Below are positions 16,801-25,710 of a stretch of DNA of 64,000 bases, in pieces; within the stretch, counting starts at the first letter, position 1, and every line of letters begins with the position of its first letter. Origin of the DNA: Cytobacillus sp. S13-E01 (lineage in GTDB: Bacteria; Bacillota; Bacilli; Bacillales; Bacillaceae_L). The translations under genes were made by a program, and so were the position numbers. Location of the stretch: contig NZ_JARFVC010000010.1 in the NCBI RefSeq assembly GCF_029193815.1, positions 38,904 to 102,903 of the forward strand, read 5' to 3'. A model generated the notes under the pieces. It was not told where the DNA came from, made no database searches, and was given only the letters and a program-made list of their open reading frames with translations.

Positions 16801-18315
16801 TTGCAAATACTATTCCGCGGAATAAACGATGAACGTTTTCATCGACCACTTAGTTTAATTACAGATCTTTTTTACGAAGAAAGTAAGCTTGAATTCTCAC
16901 CAACAGAGAATCCAGACTTAATAATAAATATTACACTTAATGATGAAGGAGATTCCATTTCTTCAAATGCAGTTTTGGAAGAAACCTCATCAAGAACGCG
17001 AATTGAGGCATCCTACGAAAAAGATGTATCTCATTGTTCTAATGAGAAAGAACGTTTTAAATTAATAAAGCACTCAGTTTCCTATGTTTATGTTACGGTA
17101 CTCCAAGAACTTACGGGAGTTACACAGCAATGGGGTGTCTTAACAGGGATTCGTCCAACAAAATTACTTCATAAAAAACTACATTCAGGTATTCAAAAAG
17201 AAGTGGCCCATCAACAGTTAAAAGACGAATACTTAATCACTGATGAAAAAATTAAGCTAATGCAAGAAATTGTTGACCGTCAATTGGCAGTAGTTCCCGA
17301 CTTGTATGAGCTAAAAAATGAAGTAAGCATCTATATCGGTATTCCATTTTGTCCAACAAAATGTGCGTATTGTACATTTCCAGCCTATGCGATTAATGGG
17401 AGACAAGGCTCAGTAGATTCATTTTTAGGCGGTCTTTATTATGAAATACAAGAAATTGGACGTTGGTTAAAAGAAAATGATATGAAAATAACAACAGTCT
17501 ACTATGGTGGGGGAACTCCTACAAGTATTACAGCTGAAGAAATGGACATGCTCTATGAAGAAATGTATCAATCTTTTCCCGATGTAGATAAAATAAGAGA
17601 GATTACAGTTGAAGCTGGAAGACCTGATACGATTACTCCTAATAAACTTGATGTGTTAAACAAATGGAATATTGATCGGATTAGTATTAATCCGCAATCA
17701 TACATTCAAGAAACACTTAAAGCTATTGGTCGTCACCATACGGTTGAAGAAACGATCGAAAAGTATCATTTAGCAAGAAAAATGGGAATGAATAATATCA
17801 ATATGGATCTCATCATTGGTCTTCCAGGTGAGGGGATTGAAGAGTTTAATCATACCCTTAATGAAACAGAGAAGCTTATGCCAGAATCAATAACTGTTCA
17901 TACATTATCCTTTAAAAGAGCATCTGAGATGACTAAGAATAAGGAGAAATATAAAGTTGCCGGTAGAGAAGAAATAGGTGAAATGATGGACAGTGCGACA
18001 AAATGGACACAAAATCATGGGTATGCCCCCTATTACTTGTACCGACAGAAAAACATATTAGGCAACTTAGAAAATGTAGGTTACGCTATTCCTAGTCAAG
18101 AAAGTATTTATAACATCATGATCATGGAAGAACAGCAATCAATAATTGGCCTAGGTTGTGGCGCTTCAAGTAAATTTGTCGATCCATTTACAGGCAAAAT
18201 AACGCGTTTTGCAAACCCGAAAGACCCAAAATCCTATAATGAGGGTTTTAAACATTATACGGAAGAAAAAATCAACATATTAGATGAGCTATTTAAAATT
18301 AAAACTCATAATTAA
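16801..18315 (+). CDS. hemZ: HemZ, radical-SAM coproporphyrinogen III oxidase-like protein
   Basis: A 504-residue radical-SAM protein of the HemN/HemZ group. The iron-sulfur motif is CPTKCAYCTFPAY (CxxxCxxC), followed by YYGGGTPTS and GLPGEG. The ~165-residue N-terminal extension before the radical-SAM core is characteristic of HemZ. Related enzymes oxidise coproporphyrinogen III without oxygen; in Gram-positive bacteria HemZ's exact product is less certain and members are often called HemN-like. The start is TTG 16801, eight bases after AAAGGTG, giving MQILFRGINDERFHRPL, which aligns with homologues. It is physically separate from hemEHY at 58-62 kb. Confidence 0.9.
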   Translation: MQILFRGINDERFHRPLSLITDLFYEESKLEFSPTENPDLIINITLNDEGDSISSNAVLEETSSRTRIEASYEKDVSHCSNEKERFKLIKHSVSYVYVTVLQELTGVTQQWGVLTGIRPTKLLHKKLHSGIQKEVAHQQLKDEYLITDEKIKLMQEIVDRQLAVVPDLYELKNEVSIYIGIPFCPTKCAYCTFPAYAINGRQGSVDSFLGGLYYEIQEIGRWLKENDMKITTVYYGGGTPTSITAEEMDMLYEEMYQSFPDVDKIREITVEAGRPDTITPNKLDVLNKWNIDRISINPQSYIQETLKAIGRHHTVEETIEKYHLARKMGMNNINMDLIIGLPGEGIEEFNHTLNETEKLMPESITVHTLSFKRASEMTKNKEKYKVAGREEIGEMMDSATKWTQNHGYAPYYLYRQKNILGNLENVGYAIPSQESIYNIMIMEEQQSIIGLGCGASSKFVDPFTGKITRFANPKDPKSYNEGFKHYTEEKINILDELFKIKTHN

Positions 18316-18322
18316 AAAGATC

Positions 18323-18363
18323 AGCAGTGGTTAGGTAATGTTCCTAATGCCACTGCTTTTTTA
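18323..18363 (+). terminator. Terminator of hemZ
   Basis: AGCAGTGGTTAGG pairs with CCTAATGCCACTGCT (one bulge), followed by TTTTTT. A family-1 repeat begins in the T tract. Confidence 0.85.
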
Positions 18364-18604
18364 TTGTTTAGGAATTTATAAAATTGTAAGGTTGTGTATA
18401 ACCTCGTGTCTCTGTCTATCTACGTCTAGCTCCAGGGGCCATCGGACCTGAGGTCATAAGCCATTTCCTTTAAGAAGGAAAAACCACCTTCTTAAAGGAA
18501 CCGTCTTATGCTTGACTTGCACAGGATGTGCTGATGTCGATGTTCGCCACAGGACGTGGCGGGTTTTAATCGACGCGCCGATAAGCGGGCGCCTTTCGCT
18601 TTTC
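18364..18604 (+). repeat. Family-1 repeat with inserted CACAGGAYGTG hairpins
   Basis: It has leader type 2, then the core CATCGGACCTGAGGTCATAAG, a central stem TTCCTTTAAGAAGG/CCTTCTTAAAGGAA, and CTTATGCTTG. An extra module follows, with hairpins GCACAGGATGTGC (18519-18531) and GCCACAGGACGTGGC (18546-18560). It closes with CGCCGATAAGCGGGCGCC. Confidence 0.85.
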
Positions 18605-18769
18605 TTAAAAGATAAGAAAGTATAAAAATTTGTACCAAGTTTTAGTGTCTAGCTCCGGGCGCCATCGGCTCGAGGTCATAAGCCAATCCGTCAGGAAGGT
18701 CAAAGAACAACCTTCCTGACGGCTCGTCTTATGCTTGTCGCCGATAAGCGGGCGCCTTTCGCTTTTCTT
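18605..18769 (+). repeat. Family-1 repeat, full copy, leader type 1
   Basis: It abuts the preceding copy. The central stem is CCGTCAGGAAGGT with ACCTTCCTGACGG, a perfect pairing. The tail is GATAAGCGGGCGCCTTTCGC. The 180 bp from its end to the DinB gene show no feature. Confidence 0.88.
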
Positions 18770-18952
18770 GTTGTCCTCTAGGTTTTTTATAAAAGTTTTT
18801 ACATTACATTACTTAATATGAAGTTTAATAGGTTATAAAAAGCATATTATAAGGATTAGCCATAATGACATATTTGTGACATTCCAGACGTACTGTAATA
18901 ATAGATCCTGTTTTAATAGCCTTTTGTACAAGTCAGGGGGAGTTAAATTTAT

Positions 18953-19456
18953 ATGTCTGATAGAATAAAGAGTTTATTACTTTCTCAGTTTGCAGGATGT
19001 CATGATTGCGAAGGCTGGTTTGTTTCATTACATAAGGCATTGGATGGTGTAACTGCAGAGCAGGCCGCTTGGAAAGAGAACGAATCCACTAATTCAATAT
19101 GGGAGATTGTTAATCATCTCACCTTCTGGAACGATAGGTATTTAAAAAGATTTAGAGACTTACCTTTGTCTGAAGAACAAACTGATAATGATTCAACCTT
19201 CGCTGGGCCAGAAAAGCTTGCAAATGAGCTAGATTGGCTTTCTACAGTTGTGAAGCTACTTGCAACAATGTCAGATTGGCGTATTTCGATTCATGATTGC
19301 GATGAAACAAAATTATATAGCCCTGTAAGAAGTAGTTCAAAAGATCCTTGGATGGACATTATTGCCCATATTAATATACACAATGCATATCATCTTGGAC
19401 AAATTGTACAAATAAGAAAAACACAAGGTTCATGGAATCCGAATAAGGGCTGTTAA
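18953..19456 (+). CDS. DinB-family protein
   Basis: A 167-residue four-helix DinB/YfiT-type protein. The three histidines expected for a metal site are present: WEIVNHLTFWNDRYL (about residue 51), and IIAHINIHNAYHLGQIVQIR near the C-terminus. Family members are proposed metal-dependent hydrolases or thiol-transferases; the substrate here cannot be told. The start is ATG 18953 after GGGGGAG. It stands alone, without an obvious terminator, and is not part of the conserved B. subtilis order. Confidence 0.82.
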   Translation: MSDRIKSLLLSQFAGCHDCEGWFVSLHKALDGVTAEQAAWKENESTNSIWEIVNHLTFWNDRYLKRFRDLPLSEEQTDNDSTFAGPEKLANELDWLSTVVKLLATMSDWRISIHDCDETKLYSPVRSSSKDPWMDIIAHINIHNAYHLGQIVQIRKTQGSWNPNKGC

Positions 19457-19730
19457 AGGTTTAATCATATACCACCTTTGTTTTTGTATTCAAGGTTACG
19501 TGAAACAATGTGACAAATATTCTAAAAGTGATAGATGTGAATCACTTAAATTAAAGTTTATAAACATTATTTAAAAATTTAAAAAATGTAACAGGGATTT
19601 ATAATTTTATGAGGAATTAAACTAATATCGAATCTCATAAAATAGATCGTTTAATATTTTAAACAAGTAACAGAAGAATTCTAGTAGCTGTACATCAAGA
19701 GATACTAAGTTAGAGCAATCCAAATTAGGT

Positions 19731-19757
19731 TATAATGAGATTAGAAAGCGTTTTCAT
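19731..19757 (+). promoter_or_regulatory. -10 box and candidate cre upstream of the acyl-CoA operon
   Basis: TATAAT (19731-19736) is a consensus -10; the -35 is weak. AGAAAGCGTTTTCAT (19743-19757) lies at the expected start point and differs from a consensus cre in the first half-site. A repressor here would block transcription. The remaining 19457-19730 is AT-rich with nothing else visible. Confidence 0.55.
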
Positions 19758-19777
19758 ATTTTGCAAGGGGGTACAAT

Positions 19778-21337
19778 ATGTATAATACGATTGGAAAGTT
19801 ATTTGAACAAACGGTAAGTAAATATCCGAATAAAGAAGCACTTGTTGATGTTCCAAAGGGGATTAGATTTACATACCTAGAATGGGACAAAGAAATTAAT
19901 AAACTTGCAAATGCACTAATCTCCTCTGGCGTGCAAAAAGGGGACCGAGTTTCTACCTATCTATTTAACACAAGTGAACTAGCATCAGCGTATTTTGCTT
20001 GTGCGAAAATTGGCGCAGTTTTTAATCCGATTAATTTCCGATTAAAGCCACAGGAAGTAGCATATATCATCAATGATGCAAAGCCAAAAATATTTCTATT
20101 TGAAAAAATCCTAGAAGCAAATATTGCAAGTATTGAAAAAGACTTTCCAACAACTTCTTTTTGGTACACTGACAGTGACACCCCATCCTATGCTGTAAAC
20201 TTCTATGAAAGAACTGAGCATGCTTCAGCTAAGACTCCAAACTCTACCATTTATGAAAATGATTTATATGCGATTATGTATACAAGTGGTACTACAGGAA
20301 AACCAAAAGGTGTTTTACACCGTCATCGCGATATGCTTGAACAAAGCTTAACTTGTATAGCTGCCAAAAGGCTTACCCCTAATGATAGGGGATTAGTTAC
20401 TGCCCCAATGTTTCATTGTGCTGAATTGCATTGCTGTTTCCTTCCAAGAGTCCATGTAGGAGCAAGTAATGTTATTATTCATCACTTTGATCCTGAACAG
20501 GTTTTACAGGTTATCCAGGATGAGAAGATTACAGTCTTTTTTGCCGCACCAACAATGTGGAATATGTTACTACAAGTGAATCTAGAAAACTATGATTTAT
20601 CATCGTTACGTCTTGGTCTATACGGGGCAGCTCCAATGGCACCTGTACTTGTGAAGTCTTGTAAAGAAAAACTAGGAATTAACCTAATTCAAGCATACGG
20701 AATGACAGAAATGGGTCCCGCAATAACCTTTCTTTATGAGGATGAGCAAATAAGAAAAGCAGGATCTGCTGGAAAACCATGTTTTAACCATGAAATTCGT
20801 GTTGTAAAACCATGTGAAGATGGCCCATCAAATCCAGAGGATACTCTACCATCCTATCAAGTTGGAGAAATCATCGTTCAAGGTCCTTCAATGATGGCAG
20901 GATACTTTAACCGCGAGGATGCCACAGAAAAAGCCTTATATAAAGGCTGGTATCACTCAGGTGATCTCGGCTATTTTGATGAAGAAGGCTATTTGTTCGT
21001 AGCTGACCGAGTGGATGACATGGTCATTAGTGGTGGAGAAAATGTCTATCCACGAGAAGTTGAGGATATTTTATACGAACATGAAGGTGTATTAGATGTC
21101 GCAGTCCTCGGAGAACCTGATGAAAAATGGGGTGAAAAAGTAATCGCTGTCATCGTGAAGAAAGATCCCAATTTAACGGAAGAGGACTTGGAAGCTTTCT
21201 GTAAAAATAGCGAAAAGCTAGCAGATTACAAACGACCACGAAAATATATTTTCGCAAGTGAGCTTCCAAGAAATGCGAGTGGGAAGATACAGAAATTCTT
21301 ACTTCGACAGCAGCATACAGAAAAGGAAAAGGCTTAA
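19778..21337 (+). CDS. Acyl-CoA synthetase (AMP-forming), 519 aa
   Basis: An adenylate-forming ligase that would activate a carboxylic acid to its CoA thioester. Signatures: P-loop-like YTSGTTGKPKGVLHRHR (about 170-186), YGMTEMGP (A5 region), YHSGDLGYFDEEGYL with the A7 aspartate, DDMVISGGENVYPREVE, and the A10 lysine in LPRNASGKIQKF. The chain length of the substrate cannot be read from sequence; relatives are annotated as long-chain or medium-chain fatty-acid ligases. First gene of an operon with the acyl-CoA dehydrogenase, 11 bp apart, and a cre-like site at its promoter. Confidence 0.9.
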   Translation: MYNTIGKLFEQTVSKYPNKEALVDVPKGIRFTYLEWDKEINKLANALISSGVQKGDRVSTYLFNTSELASAYFACAKIGAVFNPINFRLKPQEVAYIINDAKPKIFLFEKILEANIASIEKDFPTTSFWYTDSDTPSYAVNFYERTEHASAKTPNSTIYENDLYAIMYTSGTTGKPKGVLHRHRDMLEQSLTCIAAKRLTPNDRGLVTAPMFHCAELHCCFLPRVHVGASNVIIHHFDPEQVLQVIQDEKITVFFAAPTMWNMLLQVNLENYDLSSLRLGLYGAAPMAPVLVKSCKEKLGINLIQAYGMTEMGPAITFLYEDEQIRKAGSAGKPCFNHEIRVVKPCEDGPSNPEDTLPSYQVGEIIVQGPSMMAGYFNREDATEKALYKGWYHSGDLGYFDEEGYLFVADRVDDMVISGGENVYPREVEDILYEHEGVLDVAVLGEPDEKWGEKVIAVIVKKDPNLTEEDLEAFCKNSEKLADYKRPRKYIFASELPRNASGKIQKFLLRQQHTEKEKA

Positions 21338-21348
21338 GGAGGATAAAC

Positions 21349-22488
21349 ATGTCAGCACGTTATTTAAAGGAGGAGCATCACATTTTCCGTGATGCCTTCC
21401 GTAAATTTTTAGAAAAAGAAGCATACCCATTTTACAATGATTGGGAAAAACAAGGGATTATCCCTAGAGATCTTTGGTTAAAAATGGGATATAATGGTTT
21501 CCTATGTCCGTGGGTTGATGAGCAGTATGGAGGATTAGAAGCAGATTTTGGATATTCTGTCGTCATAAATGAAGAACTTGAAAAAGTGGGCTCAAGTATG
21601 ATCGGTATGGGTTTACATAGTGATATCGTTGTTCCTTATATTCAAACCTATGGAACTGAAGAACAAAAGAAAAAATGGTTACCAAAGTGTATCTCGGGTG
21701 AATTCATTACAGCAATCGCAATGACAGAGCCAGGGGCTGGTTCTGATTTAGCAGGGATTCAAACTAGTGCAATAAAAGAAGGAGATCATTATCTTGTTAA
21801 TGGACAAAAAACGTTCATTACGAACGGAATACATGCTGATCTCATAGTAGTTGTTTGTAAAACAAACCCAAAGGAAAAGCATAAGGGGATCAGTCTATTA
21901 GTAATTGAAAACGATACCCCTGGTTTTTCTAGAGGACGAAAACTTGAAAAAGTTGGTCTTCATAGCCAGGATACAGCCGAACTAATTTTTGAAGATGCAA
22001 TCGTGCCTGCAGCCAATATTTTAGGTGAAGAAGGAAAAGGCTTTTATTACTTAATGGATAAGCTTCAACAGGAACGTTTAATTGTAGGGATATGTGCCCA
22101 AACGTCTGCAGAAGTCATGTTTAAATTAGCTGCTAACTATGTTAAAGAAAGGCAGGCATTTGGACAAACTGTAAGTAAATTCCAAACGGTTCAATTCCGA
22201 CTAGCGGAAATGGCAACGGAAATTGAAATTGGCCGTACATTTATAGATGATCTAATTGAACAACATATGTCTGGAAAAGATGTCGTTACAAAAGTATCAA
22301 TGGCAAAATGGTGGCTTACAGATATGGCGAAGAAAGTCGCTTCAGAGTGCATGCAATTACATGGAGGCTACGGCTATATGGAAGAGTATGAGATTGCTAG
22401 AAGGTATCGTGATATACCAGTCGCCACAGTCTACGCTGGTACAAATGAAATCATGAAGACAATCATTGTGAAAAATATGGGATTGTGA
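21349..22488 (+). CDS. Acyl-CoA dehydrogenase
   Basis: A 379-residue FAD-dependent dehydrogenase catalysing alpha,beta-desaturation of acyl-CoA. Seen: AMTEPGAGSDLAGIQT (FAD/substrate loop), YVKERQAFGQTVSKFQ, and MQLHGGYGYMEEYEIARRYR. The C-terminal motif is VYAGTNEIM, with Ala at the site of the catalytic Glu of short and medium-chain enzymes, while QQERLIVG keeps the Glu used by long-chain and isovaleryl-CoA dehydrogenases. That suggests a long or branched acyl substrate. The ribosome-binding site AAGGAGGATAAAC is strong. Operon with both ligases. Confidence 0.92.
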   Translation: MSARYLKEEHHIFRDAFRKFLEKEAYPFYNDWEKQGIIPRDLWLKMGYNGFLCPWVDEQYGGLEADFGYSVVINEELEKVGSSMIGMGLHSDIVVPYIQTYGTEEQKKKWLPKCISGEFITAIAMTEPGAGSDLAGIQTSAIKEGDHYLVNGQKTFITNGIHADLIVVVCKTNPKEKHKGISLLVIENDTPGFSRGRKLEKVGLHSQDTAELIFEDAIVPAANILGEEGKGFYYLMDKLQQERLIVGICAQTSAEVMFKLAANYVKERQAFGQTVSKFQTVQFRLAEMATEIEIGRTFIDDLIEQHMSGKDVVTKVSMAKWWLTDMAKKVASECMQLHGGYGYMEEYEIARRYRDIPVATVYAGTNEIMKTIIVKNMGL

Positions 22489-22558
22489 TTGTAATAAGAA
22501 TGAAATAAGCTTAATCTTTTAATCCATAAATAGAATTAAAAATTAGGAGATGATTATT

Positions 22559-24178
22559 ATGATGAACGTACCTTTATTAGTCCCAACAATGCTCGAGCGT
22601 GCTGAGAAATACTTTCCAAAAAAACAAGTCATTTCAAGGACTGCTGATGGAATTAAAACACATACGTATAAAGAGATTGGAGAACGTACTAGAAGGCTAG
22701 CAAGTGCCTTAGCAAAGCTCGGAATCAAACGAGGCGAGCGTGTTGGTACATTTGCTTGGAATCATCATCGACATCTAGAAGCCTATTTTGCAATTCCAGG
22801 ATATGGTGCGGTATTACATACCATCAATATTCGCTTAGCACCGAATCATATTTCATTCATCGTAAACCATGCAGAAGATCAAGTGCTATTAATTGATGAG
22901 GATTTAATTCCTCTAGTTGAAAGTGTAAAGGATGAATTATCTACAGTTAAAGCGTTTGTAATCATGACTGAAAAAGATAGTCTTCCCCAAACCACTCTTG
23001 AACCTGCCTTTCATTATGAAGACCTGCTAAAAGAAGGGGATCCAACCTATCAATTTGTAAAAGATCTTGATGAAAATGAACCAGCGGGAATGTGTTATAC
23101 CTCGGCAACAACTGGTAATCCAAAAGGGGTTGTTTATTCTCACCGTGGAATCGTCCTGCATAGCATGGCCCTAGGTTTAGCTGATAGTTCCGCTCTATCT
23201 GAGAGTGATATTGCAATGCCAGTAGTACCAATGTTCCACGCAAATGCTTGGGGTCTTCCATTTGCAGCAGTTTGGTTTGGAACGACACAAGTAATGCCAG
23301 GACCATATTTTACACCTAAAATCATTGCTGAATTAATTGAGTCAGAAAAAGTATCACTTGCAGCAGGTGTTCCAACTATTTGGCTTGGGTTACTAAATGA
23401 GCTTGAGCAAGGAAACTATGACACGAGTAGTGTAACAAGAATTCTATGCGGGGGATCAGCAGCTCCTAAAGGCATGATAAAAGCCTTTGAAACGAAATTT
23501 AAAATACCATTTATTCATGCGTATGGTATGACAGAAACAAGTCCATTAGTTGTCCTTTCTAGATTAAAAAGCTATCAACAGGATTTATCAGAAGAGGATA
23601 GATTGGATATTAGAGCAAAACAAGGGTCTCTTGTCCCAGGGGTAGAAATGATAGTAGTTGGTAAAGATGGTGAGGTTGCGTGGAACGGTCAAGAGATGGG
23701 TGAATTACTGCTTCGTGGTCCATGGATTGCAGACGAATATTATAAAGATGAGCGTACACTAGAAGCTTTCAAGGATGGCTGGTTGTGTACAGGTGATGTA
23801 GTCACAGTTGATGAGGAAGGTATTGTTAAGATCGTCGACAGAACCAAGGACTTAATAAAGAGTGGAGGAGAATGGATATCCTCAGTTGATTTAGAAAATG
23901 CTTTAATGGCACATGAAGATATATTTGAAGCGGCTGTAGTTGCTGTCCCGCATGAACAATGGCAAGAGCGACCCGTAGCCTGTGTGGTTTTAAAGGATTA
24001 TGCGAAGGGACATGTAACAAAAGAAGATATTTATGAATTCTTACGTCCTCAGTTTGCTAAATGGTGGTTACCAGATGACGTTGTATTCCTAGATACAATT
24101 CCTAAAACATCAGTTGGAAAGTTTTTGAAAATGGCACTTCGAGACCAATTAAAGGAGCATCTTTCCACGTTATCTTAA
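22559..24178 (+). CDS. Acyl-CoA synthetase (AMP-forming), 539 aa
   Basis: A second adenylate-forming ligase, divergent from the first: YTSATTGNPKGVVYSHRG (with Ala where the first has Gly), YGMTETSPLV, CTGDVVTVDEEGIVKIVDR, DLIKSGGEWISSVDLE, and KTSVGKFLK carrying the A10 lysine. The SGGEWISS motif is typical of the medium/long-chain fatty-acyl ligase subgroup (AlkK-like). The start is ATG 22559, eight bases after AGGAGA; the opening at 22550 overlaps that site. Having two ligases in one operon suggests two acid substrates or a broad acid diet. Confidence 0.9.
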   Translation: MMNVPLLVPTMLERAEKYFPKKQVISRTADGIKTHTYKEIGERTRRLASALAKLGIKRGERVGTFAWNHHRHLEAYFAIPGYGAVLHTINIRLAPNHISFIVNHAEDQVLLIDEDLIPLVESVKDELSTVKAFVIMTEKDSLPQTTLEPAFHYEDLLKEGDPTYQFVKDLDENEPAGMCYTSATTGNPKGVVYSHRGIVLHSMALGLADSSALSESDIAMPVVPMFHANAWGLPFAAVWFGTTQVMPGPYFTPKIIAELIESEKVSLAAGVPTIWLGLLNELEQGNYDTSSVTRILCGGSAAPKGMIKAFETKFKIPFIHAYGMTETSPLVVLSRLKSYQQDLSEEDRLDIRAKQGSLVPGVEMIVVGKDGEVAWNGQEMGELLLRGPWIADEYYKDERTLEAFKDGWLCTGDVVTVDEEGIVKIVDRTKDLIKSGGEWISSVDLENALMAHEDIFEAAVVAVPHEQWQERPVACVVLKDYAKGHVTKEDIYEFLRPQFAKWWLPDDVVFLDTIPKTSVGKFLKMALRDQLKEHLSTLS

Positions 24179-24210
24179 CATAATGTAAAGTTGAAAGATT
24201 AAAAAAAGAT

Positions 24211-24262
24211 AAGCATGGAAGAGTTGCTAGATGTAATTTAGCCAAGGCTTTCATGCTTTTAT
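24211..24262 (+). terminator. Terminator of the acyl-CoA operon
   Basis: AAGCATGGAAG (24211-24221) pairs with CTTTCATGCTT (24248-24258), then TTATT. The intervening loop is long (26 nt). Confidence 0.65.
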
Positions 24263-24355
24263 TAACATAAGAGGTGAAAAGTACTTTTGCCTAGACTCGA
24301 GCAAACCTTCACTTTTGGCTATCTTTTCAGAAAATTATTTCTATTATTTTAATTG

Positions 24356-24386
24356 TATACTAATAGTAAGCGTGTAAACGAATACA
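24356..24386 (+). promoter_or_regulatory. Promoter and candidate cre of the enoyl-CoA hydratase gene
   Basis: TATACT (24356-24361) is a good -10. TGTAAACGAATACA (24373-24386) fits the cre consensus at all but one specified position and would lie just downstream of the start point, a typical repressing position for CcpA. Confidence 0.6.
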
Positions 24387-24399
24387 TAGGAGGAATATT

Positions 24400-25185
24400 A
24401 TGACAACACAAACTGCGACTGTTTTGCTAAAAGTTGATGGAAGAGTAGCAACATTAACTTTAAACCGACCTGTTGTGCTAAATGCAATGGATCAACAGAT
24501 GTTAGGAGAAATTTCTGATAAGCTTAAGGAAGTTGCTGCTAATGAAAGCGTAGATGTTTTAGTACTAATGGGGTCTGGACGAGGCTTCTCTGCCGGTGGT
24601 GACATTAAATCAATGTTAAGCAATACACAAGAGGCAGGCTTTTTACCAATAATGGAAACAATTGGTGAAATGATGGTAACGCTCTATACGTTACCAAAAC
24701 TGGTAATAAGTGCCGTTCATGGACCTGCTGCTGGTTTAGGACTTAGCTTTGCGCTTGCAGCAGATTATATTATTGCCGAAAAACAATCAAAAATTGCAAT
24801 GAATTTTATTGGAATTGGGCTCATTCCTGATGGTGGCGGACACTTTTTCCTAGAGCGAAGATTGGGAGAGCTAAAGACAAAGCAAGTCATTTGGGAAGGA
24901 AAACCAATGACCGCAGATGAAGCTCTTTCACTGGGATTAGTTGATACCGTTGTTGAGGATGACCTTCAAGGCGCTGTGGAAAAGAAAGTAGGCGAATGGC
25001 TTAATAAACCTGTCAAAGCAATGGTTAAAACTAAAGGTATTTTGGCCGAACTGAGTAGACCCAATCTATTAAAGGTATTAGAGCTTGAAAAATATGGACA
25101 AAGTGAAATGCGAAATACCGCTGACCATAAAGAGGGTATTCAAGCCTTTTTAGAAAAAAGAAGTCCTAAATTTGAAGGGAAATAA
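24400..25185 (+). CDS. yhaR: Enoyl-CoA hydratase/isomerase, YhaR-like
   Basis: A 261-residue crotonase-fold protein. Features: RVATLTLNRPVVLNAMD, the oxyanion-hole stretch GRGFSAGGDIKSML, AVHGPAAGLGLSFALAADY and GIGLIPDGGGHFFLERRLG. It would hydrate the product of the acyl-CoA dehydrogenase encoded upstream. Place in the order (before yhaQ) matches B. subtilis yhaR. It has its own promoter with a cre-like site, and its own terminator. Confidence 0.85.
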   Translation: MTTQTATVLLKVDGRVATLTLNRPVVLNAMDQQMLGEISDKLKEVAANESVDVLVLMGSGRGFSAGGDIKSMLSNTQEAGFLPIMETIGEMMVTLYTLPKLVISAVHGPAAGLGLSFALAADYIIAEKQSKIAMNFIGIGLIPDGGGHFFLERRLGELKTKQVIWEGKPMTADEALSLGLVDTVVEDDLQGAVEKKVGEWLNKPVKAMVKTKGILAELSRPNLLKVLELEKYGQSEMRNTADHKEGIQAFLEKRSPKFEGK

Positions 25186-25188
25186 ATC

Positions 25189-25220
25189 GAAACGGTTACC
25201 GATTTGGTAGCCGTTTCTTT
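25189..25220 (+). terminator. Terminator of yhaR
   Basis: GAAACGGTTACC pairs with GGTAGCCGTTTC (one mismatch), then TTTG. A family-1 fragment (CACCAGGCCCCCTCCGCTTT, 25245-25264) follows. Confidence 0.75.
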
Positions 25221-25271
25221 GATTGAGATATTACTAAATGTCGAGCACCAGGCCCCCTCCGCTTTTTACGT

Positions 25272-25457
25272 TTAGCGATGGAATAAAATCAATTTTCCAG
25301 CAGAAGATGTACAACGATGTGTAGTATCTAGGTGATTTTTTTCTTTTAGAATTTGTTCACCGATTACTTTCGCTTCTTGTTCTGAATCTGCTTCAAACGA
25401 TTCATCCAATAGTGTTTCTCCACTTTTATCAAAGACTGTCAATTTATAATTCCCCAT
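25272..25457 (-). CDS. yhzD: YhzD-like small protein, 61 aa
   Basis: The sequence MGNYKLTVFDKSGETLLDES to the end ...SAGKLILFHR matches what I recall of the YhzD family in length and ends. It looks like a compact beta-rich fold with an acidic helix (SEQEAKVIGEQILKEKN). Ribosome-binding site AAGGGGATT. The function is unknown. It is convergent with yhaR, upstream and divergent from yhaQ. Confidence 0.75.
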   Translation of the reverse strand: MGNYKLTVFDKSGETLLDESFEADSEQEAKVIGEQILKEKNHLDTTHRCTSSAGKLILFHR

Positions 25458-25710
25458 ATTTGCAATCCCCTTTATGTAATAATTCCAATATTTATTATTA
25501 TTTTTGCATACTTTTAAAATTCCTGCAATTGTTTAATTTCACTTGGGGAATTTAATGATACTATATTCACAGGGAACATTTTTAAATAGGGGTATAGTGA
25601 TATGGGGGATTATCCGGAAAAATTGTTATCCAAAAGTGAACTGAAATTTTTGAAACTATTTGGTAATTTTTACGTATTATCAGTTGGAAAGTGTAAAAGG
25701 AGGCGTATAT

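Noticed and set aside
19457..19777. FadR-type operator for the acyl-CoA operon
   Set aside because: I found no TGAATGA...TCATTCA palindrome; only the cre-like site is supported.
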